Shown: one piece after another, positions 22,991 through 34,930 of the stretch
Layout of the letters: the number at the start of each line of letters is the position of its first letter
How positions within the stretch are numbered: the stretch's first letter is position 1
Assembly: GCA_947044405.1 (NCBI GenBank)
Contig: CAMRHE010000035.1
Location: forward strand, 9,025,501-9,089,500
Reading direction: 5' to 3'
DNA length: 64,000 nucleotides
From: Leptodactylus fallax
Taxonomy: Eukaryota; Chordata; Amphibia; Anura; Leptodactylidae
The notes under the pieces: generated by a model
What the model saw: the letters and a program-made list of their open reading frames with translations, nothing else
Told to the model about the DNA's origin: nothing
Databases searched by the model: none
Program-made: the position numbers and the translations under genes

Positions 22991-25473
22991 CAAAAATTCT
23001 TTGCCTTGCTGTTTATTTTCAGAAAGCTCCTGTTATAAAAGTTAATTTTTGGCCTTTATTATGAAATGTTTTTGTATTTTTCAGGAGTTTAACTGTAGAT
23101 AATAATAAGTAGCTTGTTATATTATTATTGTTGTTATAGTATCAGCTATGGTGTATGTTGTTTATGGCAACTTATGTCTAAAAACTTTATGATTACATAT
23201 ATTTATATAAAAACTGCACTTATTTTTGGTTGTAACATTTGCATGTGTATCTCTATATTGGATGTCATATTTTGTTTTTACTTAAACAGCCATATGGACC
23301 TCTTCAGGGTTTATTTATATATATAAGAAAAAGTGTATGAACCATTGTGCAAACACTTTTTGCTTTTCCTCATAGATTTTGAGCTCTAGCAAGCTATACC
23401 CATATTACTTTTTTATCAGTTGTTTAGTTTGCTGCTCTCTTAACGTTTGATCTTGATGAAATAATGATTATTGTAATATTATTATGCCCATACAAACATC
23501 AGGACATACTGTAGCATATTTCAATCTGTTTGGACTTGCAGTATGCTATAATTTCATCATCTTCAAAAAAAGATTACATTTTTTAATGCAGTTTCATAAG
23601 CAAATCTTACACATTTGATGAAGCTAAAGCTGCTCATAGGCACAGCAATGTAAATGATGCAACTGTGAAGACTATCTTCAATAACAATAATTATAGTATC
23701 TATAGTGTAAAATGATTGCTTCTGAAGACTGGGAATTTGTTTCACTAGTCTAATAGCACTTGCTAAAATTCTTCCCAGATGTCACTGATTAAATTCTATG
23801 ACAGTATGGTTTATTCATTTTCCAGAGAAGAAAATACTGTGCAGAAATGCACATATCATTAAAATTATCACGCATAAAAGATCAATGTCCCTTTAGTGAA
23901 AAATATAAGAAGACTGGATATATTACTTTCTGTGACCATGATACTGTTGAGCTATCCTTAGCAGCAGTGATCAGTGTCAGATTGGTGGATATCTGACTCG
24001 AAGCATATCAACAATTGAAGAGGCCATGGGACATGTTGCCTTTTCTCAAACCAGTAACGGCATGTTTATTGGTCACATGGCCATGCTGCAGCTCAGACGA
24101 AAGGGACTGAGCTGCAGTACCAAGCACAGTCATTATACAATGCATGGCACTGTGTCTGCTAAGCAATGAAGAGGTCACAGCACTTGTTCAAACACTGTGG
24201 CCTCTTCAAACAGCAGATCAGCAGGGTTGGCATGTATAAGACATTAATTGAGCTAATACTGAAGACGTAAAGTATCCTAAGAATAATTCGGCAATATTAA
24301 AACCTTAGAAAGCCCCTTTAAGCAATTTTAAAGGATCAACATTTCTTAACTAAGTTACTGCTTACATTATGTTTGGGATATAGGTTTGTCATGCATTGCC
24401 GCTAAATATATATCTCAGTGTACATCTCATTACAAGCTGAGGCTCTCTGCTTCATTGCTGGAGCAGTAGTTCATACCGTACATGGTAACATAGATGTACA
24501 GCTTACTTAACTTAATTTATTAATTTTATTGATAATATTGTAGAGGGTAATTATTATGCAGGATATACTATTGTAGGCAATGCTCTTGAAGTGCGCAAAT
24601 TATTCTCCAATGTTAAAATCATGTGTACATTTTATACTGTAAGACCAGGTACTACTAAGAACAATGCTAATATATGTAAAATATTCCACTCATCCAAATT
24701 CCATGCCCATATTCAAAACTTGCACTTGTCAGGCTGCTGTTGCATAGGGTAGAACAGAATCTGTTGCTTAGTAATCGGTTTTGCCAAGATTAAACACAGC
24801 TTCAAAAGCACAAACAGATCTCATTTAATAGCTCCCTTCAAGATAATGACGTCCTGTGGGAATGCTGATTAGAGGAGAGGAATCAAGCATTTCCCTAGCA
24901 CTTTACAAAGAAACTTTAACTGTAGCAGAAATATACCCAGATAGCTGGCAAGAAATTTACAACATTGGCCATTTCAGTTTCCTTTTTTTCACGCTCAAAG
25001 CAAGCTAGCTACCAATATTTACAAGGAAAGGGTAACACCATAATACCATAATGTGACTTTGACATTAATCAGTGGCATATGAGTGTCATAAAGGGGGGTT
25101 CTCCTATTGGAACACCCCTCTATAAGCCAACAACAATAGCTGCTGCATAACAGTGCTCCTATTCTGACAGAATCAATTCATTCATGTAATACTACTGCAA
25201 CATACTACAGCAGACACTGTAGGGGAAATACTTGTATAGTATAGTTGTGATTTCACCCAGTTTGTTAGGGTGCTCTGTGCCAGACAGCTCCAAACTAATG
25301 ATGAGACAACCAGTTGCAATATCAGACATAGAACATGCACAAGAGTGTCTCTATTTCTGATAAAACAAAATGCAGACTGTTTTTTCTAGTCTCATACAAA
25401 CACTTAAATGGTCACTAACATTTCAGATAACTTATAGATCATATGACTCTGGACCAAAATGTAATGCAGTTTA
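22991..25473. other. Non-coding stretch, one old dispersed repeat
   Basis: No gene is visible. At about 23960-24320 sits an old repeat of the type with GTGATCAGTGTCAGATTGGTGG and a right side with CAATATTAAAACC; relatives occur near 40620-41050, 50340-50530 and 53575-53740. Elsewhere the sequence looks single-copy and AT-rich. Confidence 0.4.
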
Positions 25474-27115
25474 ACCTCTTAAGGACACAGCCTGATTTTT
25501 TTCAAGTGAGTTTGAGATTGTTTTTTTTGTTACACATTGCACTTCATGTTAGTGGTAAACATTGATCAATATTTTTGTATTTATGTAAAAAAAAACATCT
25601 AAAGTACAGGTACAATGGACACCCCCAAAAAGTGACCCCATTTTGTAGGGGTAATTTTAGGGACTCTGCAAACATGACATGGCTTCCAAAAACAAACAAT
25701 CTAAATCTGCGCTCCTTAACATCTGTGCCCTGCTGTGTGCCTAAACAGCAATTTATGTTCACTGTTGTACCCAGGATAACGTACTTAACAATGCCATATG
25801 TGGGTATAAACTGCTGTTTGGGCACACAGACAGGCACAGAAGGGAAAGAGTGCTTCTTGCCAGTTTTGAATTGCCAGTAAAGTGGAATCCGCAGAAACGT
25901 GACCCCATTTTGGAAACTACACCCCTCAAGGGATTTACCAAGCAGTGTAGTGAGGATTATTAACCCTTGAGTGTTTAATAATTTATTTTCCAGAAATTAA
26001 TGCGCAGCTGATAATGAAAAGTGAAAACTGTAATTTTTCCAGAGATACGCCATTTCAATGCCTGATATGTTGCACCCAACTTGTGTCAGCAGAGATACAC
26101 ACTCCAAAAACTGTTACACGGTTATCCCAGGCACGTTAGTCTCTGATGCAAGCTGGGCACAACATATTGCACACTCATATGACATATTCCTGGAAAAATG
26201 TACATTTTCTCCTTTCACCATTAGCTGCACATTCATGTCTGGAAAATAAATGAATCCAACACTTGATGGTTAAAAATGTTCACTGTACCCCTGGGAAAAT
26301 TCCTTCAGGGGTGCAGTTTCCAAAAATAAGGTCAGCCTCCCCCCCCCCCCCCCAAAAAAGTGATCAGATGTCCCCAAAGGTCTATTATGACCTTATGGGG
26401 ACACAATGTAAAAAAAAAATTAAATAAATAATAAAAATAAAATTAACAGAAAAGTAAAAAAAAAAAATGTAAATAAAATAATTTAAAAAATACATAAAAT
26501 AATACACCAATAAAACGCCCTTATCACAGGTTCTAGCCCCACCCCCGACAACACCATAAAAAATAAAAATTACCGTAACAGAGAGGAAAAACTATTGTAG
26601 GCTAAGGCCCCACGTTGCAGAAATGCAGCTTTTTGTGTTACAGATTTTTTTGCGGTTTTTTGAGCCAAAGCCAGGAGTGGATTGAGCAAAAGGTAGACGT
26701 ATAAGTACTTTTTATATATTTCACACTCCTTTTGTAGCCATTCTTGGCTTTGGCTCAAAAAAACGCAACAAATTCTGCAACAAAAAAAGCTGCGTTTCCG
26801 CAACGTGGGGCCTCAGCCTTAAAAAGTTTTATAGTAGCACTTTGTGCTATTAAATAAAAAAAAAATGAAAAGTGAAAAACAGACACATTTTCCCTATTCT
26901 TTTGTTTATATTTTCCCGGATATAAAGAAAATGAAAACACATGCAAAAATAAAAACAACATAAAAATAAAGCCCTATATGTCACAAAAAAAAGACACAGA
27001 AATTAATTGAATAACCCAAATGATAAAAATGTTACAGCCCTCAAAACCGCAAATACAAAAACCCGAAAATGTGTCTGGTTCTGGACCAGAAATTGGCCCG
27101 GTAGAGAAGTGGTTA
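25474..27115. repeat. Composite of TTAA-type dispersed repeats
   Basis: It begins at TTAA followed by CCTCTTAAGGACACAGCC. It includes the GTGACCCCATTTTGTAGGGG and GACCCCATTTTGGAAACTAC blocks and a C-run near 26338. From about 26330 it carries the right part of the family that ends GAAGTGG-TTAA (end near 27111), seen again at 57838-58592 and 61021-63593. A hairpin MITE is nested at 26600-26818. No coding content. Confidence 0.6.
26600..26818. mobile_element. Hairpin MITE (type A), PIF/Harbinger-like TTA target
   Basis: A 219-bp element starts GGCTAAGGCCCCACGTTGCA and ends in the inverse CAACGTGGGGCCTCAGCC. The arms pair for about 90 bp, including GAGCCAAAGCCAGGAGTGG against CCATTCTTGGCTTTGGCTC. 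It is flanked by GTA and TTA. The related repeat at 63210-63260 lacks it and reads ACTATTTTATAAAG at the same site, an empty site with one TTA. This supports a 3-bp TTA duplication. Other copies: 41084-41275, 41279-41471, 45211-45349 and 53931-54074. Confidence 0.85.
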
Positions 27116-27548
27116 ATAACAAATTTATCCAATTTTTTTTTAGTACTTTTTCACAATAAAATGTTTTTTCAAAGAAAATAATTTTTATTTGTGTGTCACC
27201 ATATTTCAAGACCCATAATATTTTTATTTTTCCATCAATGTAGCTGTGTGAGTGCTTGTTTTGCAGGATTTCTTAAAATTTGTATTGGTACAATGTAGGG
27301 TTACATACGATTTTCATCAATGCTTATGAATTATTTTATGGGTCTTTATTGATGTGGCTATACCAATTGTGTATTTTTAATTTTTTTCAGTAACAAGGGA
27401 AAAATAGTGTATTTTTACTTATTCTGTAAAATGACATTGACTGCAGCATTTAAGGGGATAAATGACCCTGCTGCAGAGGCAACAAAAAGACTATCTAGTC
27501 TAGTCACTGCAAAAATAACACCCCAATATGTGACGAAGAGAAAGCAAG
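27116..27548. repeat. AT-rich dispersed repeat remnant
   Basis: The segment resembles the frog TTAA-type repeats: CATATTTCAAGACCCATAAT, then TTTTTATTTTTCCATCAATG, matched loosely at 43950 and 44130. No coding content. Confidence 0.45.
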
Positions 27549-28117
27549 TCCAATGCAGGGGGGGGGGGGGCATTTTCTAATGCAGCATCCATCTTAACCT
27601 AAGTGCAGATTAAACAAAGTGCACTTCTACATGGCATGATTCTGACCTTCACTCTTCTTCTCATCATACAGGTACATCATATTCTATTCCACCCAACTCT
27701 GCTTGCTATGCATCAATCTTCAACTCATCCTGTAACTTTGAATGGTACATCTTCATCTTGTATTTCAGCCAAGTCTTTCTGTTTACTGAAACCTATCCTA
27801 GCATTTCATGAAGCCTGTATTTTTGTAATTCCTTGTGTCCTTATCTGTACTAGTGTCAGTCTTTTGATGCTCAGTGATTTTATGTTAGCTCGCTGGAAAG
27901 TGTTTATTTGTATCTACACAGCCAGTCTCCTCATGTGTCACAGTTTGATGATTAATTGGTTAACGACTTAAATTAGTGCTAGTTATTAAGCTCTGCTTCC
28001 CTATATAAGTAGACTCAGCTTATAGGTGAAGCATTTCCAATGCAGGGGGGCATTTTCTAATGCAGCTGTTCATCTTAACCTAAGTGCAGATTAAACAAAG
28101 TGCACTTCTACATGGCA
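27549..28117. repeat. Direct repeat pair of about 85 bp spaced by 400 bp
   Basis: 27549-27636 and 28036-28117 share TCCAATGCAGGGGG, CATTTTCTAATGCAGC and then an almost identical stretch from ATCTTAACC to CTACATGGCA. The first copy has an expanded G-run (12 G). The 400 bp between hold no recognised feature. It could be a local duplication or the remains of a small element with direct ends. Confidence 0.85.
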
Positions 28118-28212
28118 CTTAGGGAAAAAACATGCAAGCAAAGGAAGAACACCAGGTAAATGTAAACCCAAAACAACAAGCTTTAACACATGGTATCATA
28201 GAGCTACACTGT

Positions 28213-29335
28213 TGCGGTGACCAGATGGAAGGTAACGCTGCAGTTGGGATTGCGGGTTGCAAACAGCGCAGACTTGTCACGGTCTCTGGGCACGAGGGCG
28301 CAGCGCTGGTGCTGTCCCACGTTACCACCACTGGTACCAGTGATGAGGGGGCTGCACAAATGTTGGTGGTGATTGTTCCCCCGGGGCGCTTCCCCTATAC
28401 TGTGCCGACTGGTGGTGTTTGGGGCGCCCTGATGTTGTCGGTGCAGAGTCAGACACAGAAACGGTTGTAAAGTTGAACTTTTACTTCCATGGGTGTGGAG
28501 GCACAAATGCTTAAACAGTTTCTTCAATACAAAACAACGGGGTACGCCTGGTGACACAGCAAAGTCCTGGGGTGCAGGGTAGACTTGATGAAAGGTGTTC
28601 CTAGCCCCTTATACTTCAGTGTTACAGCCCTAAGGTGTGTCTGGGCTCCTATTTGGCTCATAGGAGGATGCCCACCATGATACTAGTACATAATATTCCC
28701 CACTCACGTTATGTGGTCCTGATAGCTCAGAGTTTCGGGGTGCAATAGTCAGGGTGGCAGGATATTCCACAGGTCTGGCCTTGGCCCCTGGATCCTGTGA
28801 TACTGGCTATGGAGCACGTGTTCCAGAATGTTCTCTCCACAGTCTCAGGCTGACAAGATGATGATGCTTGACTTCCTTCAGGGCGATGGCTAGGCAGACA
28901 GGGGACAGGATCTTCTGAATAGCTGGAGTATGTCAGCTCTCCAACCTTCCTGGGCCTGTCTAGGACTTGAGATTCCTGCCCTAAACTCACTGCTTTCTTC
29001 ACAGGACATCACACTTCTCTCCTCACCTCCTCCTCCTAACACTCCACACTTCTAACTCCTCACACGCAGGACCTTCCTGCAGGGGTGTTACCATGGGGAC
29101 CCAGTGATCAGCTGACTCCTCCCCTTTTCCCAGGCGATGTCCTCCCATTGGACATTTGGTTACTATTCAATCCTATGGGAGGTGTAATGCATGTGTGAGG
29201 CTCACTAGGTGGCGCTGTGTTGTGTGAGACTCAGGACCCCCTGCTATGTCACACAGGCTATGAAGCAACAGGAAATAATACAATGACTACAGAGATCACC
29301 CTCAGCCCAGCCATAGCCAGCTCTGGGATGCCACA
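28213..29335 (-). repeat. 3' LTR of the gypsy element
   Basis: The 1123-bp copy aligns without gaps to 35695-36817 at a constant offset of 7482. On the minus strand it begins TGTGGCATCCCAGAGC and ends CTGGTCACCGCA. Open frames predicted inside it in both directions are present in both LTRs but have no gene-like features. Confidence 0.96.
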
Positions 29336-29350
29336 TACTCCCCCTCTTTC
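29336..29350 (-). promoter_or_regulatory. Polypurine tract of the gypsy element
   Basis: On the minus strand GAAAGAGGGGGAG followed by TA lies directly before the 3' LTR. A purine-rich run here primes plus-strand DNA synthesis in LTR elements. Confidence 0.8.
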
Positions 29351-29917
29351 ACTGAGCCAACCTCGGCGACGGGCTGGGGTGAAGGTGAGAAATGTAACAT
29401 AACGTTAATAAATACGAATAAAGTGCAAATGTCACTAACAGTTTAGAAAAATATAATACTTAGAAACTTGAGGTAAGACCTCCCGGCATAGTCCTGGAAT
29501 GTCCATGAGAAGTCTGAAGGGTAACGGAGAGATAATTAAACTCAGACTTATGGAACCTTTTGGCGGTACCATCAGACAGTCCATATAGAAACAACAGTAG
29601 TGCAAATGAGTCCAGAGGCTCTCTGGCACAAATTTCGTGAGTGTCCATTACCATGAGAGTCTCTCTGAGAAACAATAAACAGTCCTTTCTGTAAGGAAGA
29701 GTAGGCACTCTAGCACGAATGTCCATACCGCAATGGGGTAACAGAACTTCCTTGGCTCGGTGAGCCAGGCACTATGGCTTGGATTGTTGCATATAAATGT
29801 AAATACTATATTACATGGCAAGATATTATATATATACTGTATATACACACAGGAAAAACATTAATGTAATCAGAGCAGGAATAACATATATACAGAAGCA
29901 GAGACAGTTAACCTCTT
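29351..29917. other. Untranslated segment between pol and the 3' LTR
   Basis: No third frame or envelope gene is visible. Short open frames on the minus strand at 29435-29848 overlap each other and show no conserved motif. Confidence 0.5.
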
Positions 29918-32900
29918 TTACCCAAGGACAGCCATAGCATCACTATAGCGTGTTGGAGGTATGCCTTTTGTGGTACGCTCAGAACGCCTAAGTGGAACGA
30001 GATTTGAATCAGGAACAGAGTCACTGAAATCAATTAAATCATCTGTCGAAGGGTTCTCTTGCACTAGAGCAATTGGTGGATAACAGCTAAATGGTAGTAG
30101 TTTAGGCGCCCACATAAGCTCAGTTAACGTTGGGGGTCTCTCTTTCGCTTCAGAAGGTGACAAGATCTCTGTACTTGTTGTCTCAGCTGGGGGCACCTCT
30201 GTGGGTAGTCCTTCTTTAAGGCACAGCTTCAGACGGTTTCGGTGTACTACTTGGGGCTGTCTCCCAGGTTTAGAGATCTCATACACGTCGGATTCAGGAT
30301 ATGGTATGGAGATGACACTGTATGGTTCTTTCTCCCAGAATGGATCCAATTTCCCATTCCGATGGTTATTCCTTAACCATACACGGTCGCCAACTTTCAG
30401 GGGCGCTGCATGGGCGCGATGGTTGTAATCCTCCTGTTGTCTCCTACGAACCTCATCCATGCGCGTTTCAACTATCTCTTTAGCTTCCTCCATACGTCGG
30501 CGGTGTTCAACAACCCAGTCTGTTATGGGTAGTGGATTGATGGTGTCAGGGACCTTCACACCAAGGGTTAAGTCTTAAGGAAGTTGACCTTGTCTTCCAA
30601 ACATTAGATAAAATGGTGCGTATCCCGTAGATGTTTGGGGGGTGTTTTTGTAAATATAGGCCAAGTCCTTGATACGCTCAGGCCACTCAACACCAGGTGT
30701 AACTGCGGCTGTTCTTAGCATGCCGATGATCACTTGATTTGCCTTCTCGCACATACCATTCCCTTGAGGGTGATACGCTGTGGTTCGCAACTTCTTGCAG
30801 TCTTGGAACTGACACAGCTCATGGAACAATTGGGATTCAAACGCCGATCCACGGTCGGTGAGGATATGCTCAGGACAACCGTAATGGCGCACAAACTCTG
30901 CGTAGAAGGTCTCAGCCGTAGTTCTTGCTGTAAGATCTCTGACAGGCACGATGACAAGGAACTTGGAGTAATGATCCACCATTGTCAGAGCGTAGCTGTA
31001 GCCGGAACGTGTGGGACCCAACTTCACATGGTCCAGAGCAACAATTTCACACGGCTTTTGAGTCTTAATTGGATGTAGAGGGGCCTTCTGATCTCTTTGA
31101 CCTTCCTTGGTGATACTACAGGCGGGACACTCTCGGCACCAACTCTCAATGTCACTCCTCATCCCAACCCAATAGAAGTGACGACGGATGGTAGCTTCGG
31201 TCTTTTGTACCCAGAAGTGACCGGATCTGTCATGATACGCCTCAAGTATCATCTGTGCGTCTCTTCTTGGTACGAGGATCTGATGAAGCCTTTCACCTGT
31301 GACAGGATCAAGAGTGTTTCTATGTAGAAGTCCTCGTTGGACAAACAGGCGCTTCCTCTGTCGCCAAAGGCGTTTTAATTCCACGTCATGAAGACCTCTC
31401 TTTACACGGGTTGGTATTCTTCCTGTAAGCAGGAAATCTGACAATTCTCCTAAAACTCTGCTCTCTTCTTGGAACGTTTTCCACAGAGATGGCTCCTGGA
31501 GGGATTCGGCAGCTGTTTTCGCCAGAGATTCTCCTTCTACAGGGACACCAATAGCAACCTGTTGGGCAAACTTGTTGTAGAATGGTGGCATCTCCACCTC
31601 TTCCCAGATGTCTTCTCGGGGTGGTTCTTCTCCCACAGGCAACCTTGAGAGTGCATCAGCGTTAGCGTTGGACTTGCCACTGCGATACTTGACAGAGAAC
31701 TTGTAATTCGCGAGTCTTGAGGCCCACCGTTGTTCAAGGGCTCCCAGTCGAGCAGTGTCCAGATGCGCCAACGGATTGTTATCTGTGTAAAGGGTGTGGC
31801 AGCCAGGTAGTCTTTAAACTTCTCTGTCATGGCCCAGACAAGCGCCAGAAGTTCGAGTTTGAAAGAACTATAGTTCTGGTCGTTCTTCTCCGCGCCTCTC
31901 AGACTCCTGCTGGCGTAGGCGATGACTCGCTCTTTGTTGTCCTGAACCTGGGACAACACTGCACCCAAACCTTGGTGACTTGCATCTGTGTACAAGCGGA
32001 ATGGCTGACTGTAGTCTGGATAGGCTAGAATTGGTGGTTGCGTCAGAAGTGCTTTAAGCGCTTGAAAGGCTTCCTCTTGACGCGCTGTCCAGTCTACCGG
32101 AAGCTTTCGGTTGTAGTTTTCTCTGGGACAACCGCGCAACAACTCGTTCAGCGGCTCGGCTACTTGGGCGAAGTGTGTTATGAAACGCCGGTAGTAACCT
32201 GCGAATCCAAGGAAGCTTCGGACTTCTTTGACGGTAGTTGGTCTTCGCCAGTTCTGGACTGCAGTGATCTTTTCAGGATCAGGTTGGACGCCTTGTGCGC
32301 TCACGACATGCCCAAGGTAGTGAACTTGGGGTTTCAACAGGTAGCACTTGGAGGGCTTCACCTTTAGGCCGTGCTGTATAAGTACCTTGAATACCTCGGA
32401 CAGGTGACGAAGGTGTTCTTGGTATGTCCGGGAGAATACAATAACATCGTCCAGGTACAGTAGCACACTCTGGAAATTCTCATGGCCGAGGCACCTCTCC
32501 ATAAGCCGTTGGAATGTGGCTGGGGCATTACATAGCCCAAATGGCATACTATTGAATTCAAAGAGTCCCATCAGGGTCATAAACGCAGTCTTTTCACGAT
32601 CTTCAGGCGCCATAGGGACTTGCCAGTATCCACTGGTTAAGTCCAGGGTCGAGAAACAGGTAGCTGATCCCAAAGCCGTTAGAGATTCCTCAATCCGCGG
32701 CAATGGGTATGCGTCTTTGTGCGTGACGTTGTTGAGTTTACGATAGTCCACACAAATCGTAGGGTTCCGTCTTTCTTCTTGACAAGGACTAGCGGGGCTG
32801 CCCAGGGGCTGTTACTCTCCCGGATGACATCAGCATCTCGCATCTCTTGGATCAACTTTTTCACCGGTTGGTACATCGCTGGTGGTATTGGACGGTGACG

Positions 32901-33977
32901 CTTCTTGATTGGATGGTGGTCGCCAGTGAGAATGCGATGTTGTATGGTCGTGGTCTTACCAAAGTCCAATGGGTGTTTGCTGAATGCCTGTTGGTAACGC
33001 TTGGCCACATTGCGAACCCCATTGATGTGCTCTATAGGGGTATTGGCGTCTCCCACGTTCAATTCATCCCACCAGGACTTCGTGGCTCCATTCTGAATGT
33101 TCTCAGCAGCTTGGGTGGAACGCTGTGTGGCGGTAGAATCACCAGAGAGAATGTCTTCTGGTGCTAACCGGTGTAGCAGGGCCACAGAGTGGAACTTGTG
33201 GACGTTCACGGGAGCATCGCCCAAGTTGACTAAGCGGACAGGAACACGTCCATTGGAAACTGTGACAAGGCTGCGGGCAGCCATGACAAGTGGTTGGCCA
33301 TCTACCTGTATGGGTTGTAGAAAGGCCTCGTAGTCCTGATTTTCTATGCTCGGATGGGCACGGCACCACACCATAGTTTCTGTTCCAGGCTGTAGGGTTA
33401 CTGGACGGGTATCTTGGATCCGGACTCGACCAATTTCACCTTGTTTGTTGGCGAACTTGTGCTGGGCATTGAGTACACGAATGGCCCGCTGAATGGTCTG
33501 CTGGTCACTGGGAGAAGCTGTAAGGAGAGAGGCATGCAAGGCATCCAACACTTCTGCAAAGCAATGGCGTAAAACATTCATGCCTAATATTACAACTGCA
33601 AACCTATCATCCTCTACATCAGTGACAATTACACCCTGTCTAGGCAGTTTCAAGTCCCCAATCTGGATAGTGGGTTCCCAATAACCCTGCTGTGCTATGG
33701 GCTGTCCATTGCTGGCACACAGATTTATCCATGTGTCAGGTGTTCTATTCAACACACCTAAGTCCCAATGTTCAAGGAACACCTGCTTGCGCAGGGTTGT
33801 TACCTGAGATCCAGTGTCCACCAACGCTGTCAGAGGGACGCCGTTCACCCGGATTGTGATGTGTGGGCAGGCTGAGACGAAGCGTGACAATGGCACTGAA
33901 GATTCACCTGGGCCCTTCTTCTTTCCTCCCGAGGGGCGGCCCGCTGCCTCGGGGGTGGCCCGTTTAACTGAAAACAC
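29918..33977 (-). pseudogene. pol: gypsy pol: protease, reverse transcriptase, RNase H, integrase (two frameshifts, one stop)
   Basis: The frame opens inside the end of gag and is reached by -1 frameshift. Protease: ALVDTGSQVTTL. RT: starts with IRESNSPWAAPLVLVKKKDG, then breaks near 32752 (a base lost before CVDYRKLNN). It continues with FSTLDLTSGYWQ, MPFGLCNAPATFQ and YLDDVIVF. RNase H: LYTDASHQGLGAV and KLELLALVWA, with a second break near 31790 before DNNPLAHLDT. Integrase: zinc motif with YHDRSGH and CRECPAC, and a catalytic core with LDHVK, LTDRGSAF and CEKANQ. An in-frame TAA at 30575-30577 precedes the C-terminal integrase domain (LKVGDRVWLRNN), which ends at 29918. No chromodomain is seen. 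In a working copy these enzymes would copy and integrate the element. Confidence 0.94.
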
Positions 33978-34930
33978 TGAGGCCTGGTGTGTCCATATCT
34001 ATGGCAATAGGTACAGTATGGCCTCTCACTCTGCGGAGGTTTCACTGAAGATGGACGTCTGGGTGGCGACTCAGGTGAGATGTTGAGACTTCGCAAAGGA
34101 TCACTGGACGATGAAGACGGCTGGGTCAGACGATCTAGACGGACGGTGATCTGTTCCATGGCACGGGTCAGATGATCCACTCGGGCCAGAAGGTCATCTC
34201 TGGAGTCTGCTGGTGTAGTCTGCGCAGTTTGGGCAGCAGGTGAGGTACCCAGAGGTAGTGGCAGGACAACTGGAGCAATGCTTGTTGAGGGTCCAGGTGA
34301 GGGAGCACAGATGACAGGGCTCGGCTGGGGCTGCTCCTGTCCCAAGACCTGGATGGCAAGGGCATTGAAGTCAGCAAACGTGATGCTGGGATGTTGTGCA
34401 GCAAGCATTCGCAACTGACTCTGGAGCAATGTGGTACCCGCCCCTTCTATGAAGCGGTCAAGCAAGATTTTATCAGAGTCCACATTTTCACGTGGATCCA
34501 CTTGCACCACAGCTCTGAACGCCTCTTGGAGGGATAAAGCATAGTCCCGCAGGGTCTCACCAGGTAGTTGTCGTCTGGAAAAGAAGCGCATCTTTACCTC
34601 GGAGACAGATCGCACGTCAAAGTTCACCTGGAGTTTGTCCAGAATTTGCCCAGGGGTTTTGTCAGAGGCAGGCCAGGATTTGACCTCCCTAGCTGCAGCA
34701 CCCTCAAGCTGGCCCAGCAGGATCTGTATCTGCTGTTCTGTATTCAGAGGATAGAACTGGAAGAGAGACAGCATCTTCTCACGAAAGTCCCTGAGGGTAT
34801 GAGCCTCCCCTTTGTAGCGCGGCAGCCATGGTGCGCCAGGGTAAAATGGCATGGAGAATGGTAGGCTGCTCGCCATGGGCACTGCTGGATCACTAGAAAC
34901 AGATGGCACAATGTCACTTTGCTCAGTCAT
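33845..34930 (-). CDS. gag: gypsy Gag
   Basis: The ATG at 34930 (MTEQSDIVP) opens an intact 361-residue frame. The retrotransposon Gag domain spans roughly residues 35-180, with LPRYKGEAHTLRDFREKM, LLGQLEGAAAREV and ETLRDYALSLQEAF. A Pro/Ser/Thr-rich spacer with a short helical LARVDHLTRAMEQI segment follows. Near the end is one zinc knuckle, CTYCHRYGHTRPQC (C-x2-C-x4-H-x4-C), for nucleic-acid packaging. Gag would form the cytoplasmic particle. The stop at 33845 lies 133 bases into the overlapping pol frame. Unlike pol, this frame is undamaged, so Gag could still be made and in principle serve other copies. Confidence 0.93.
   Translation of the reverse strand: MTEQSDIVPSVSSDPAVPMASSLPFSMPFYPGAPWLPRYKGEAHTLRDFREKMLSLFQFYPLNTEQQIQILLGQLEGAAAREVKSWPASDKTPGQILDKLQVNFDVRSVSEVKMRFFSRRQLPGETLRDYALSLQEAFRAVVQVDPRENVDSDKILLDRFIEGAGTTLLQSQLRMLAAQHPSITFADFNALAIQVLGQEQPQPSPVICAPSPGPSTSIAPVVLPLPLGTSPAAQTAQTTPADSRDDLLARVDHLTRAMEQITVRLDRLTQPSSSSSDPLRSLNISPESPPRRPSSVKPPQSERPYCTYCHRYGHTRPQCFQLNGPPPRQRAAPREERRRAQVNLQCHCHASSQPAHTSQSG
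33928..33968 (-). promoter_or_regulatory. Predicted -1 ribosomal frameshift signal between gag and pol
   Basis: On the minus strand the heptamer G-TTA-AAC (33968 to 33962) lies in the gag frame in X-XXY-YYZ phase. After 8 nt comes CCCGAGG (33953-33947), a 12-nt loop, and CCTCGGG (33934-33928), a perfect 7-bp GC-rich stem. A -1 slip makes the next codons CGG GCC ACC, which join exactly to the pol frame (VKRATPE). It sits about 10 codons upstream of nothing else plausible and directly after the zinc knuckle. GUUAAAC is a known functional variant of slippery sites in some viruses. Confidence 0.78.

Noticed and set aside
28132..28557. Open frames of 112-117 codons in the 3' LTR, and matching ones in the 5' LTR at 35548-35952
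   Set aside because: They lie across LTR boundaries or antisense to the element and show no domain; repetition comes from the LTR being present twice.
29918..30559. Separate gene or envelope in the last gypsy frame
   Set aside because: It is in phase with integrase past a single TAA, and its sequence is the integrase C-terminal domain (LKVGDRVWLRNN); no signal peptide or membrane segment is present.
30734..33333. Several plus-strand frames of 75-110 codons across the gypsy pol region
   Set aside because: They are antisense shadows of the well-supported pol frames.
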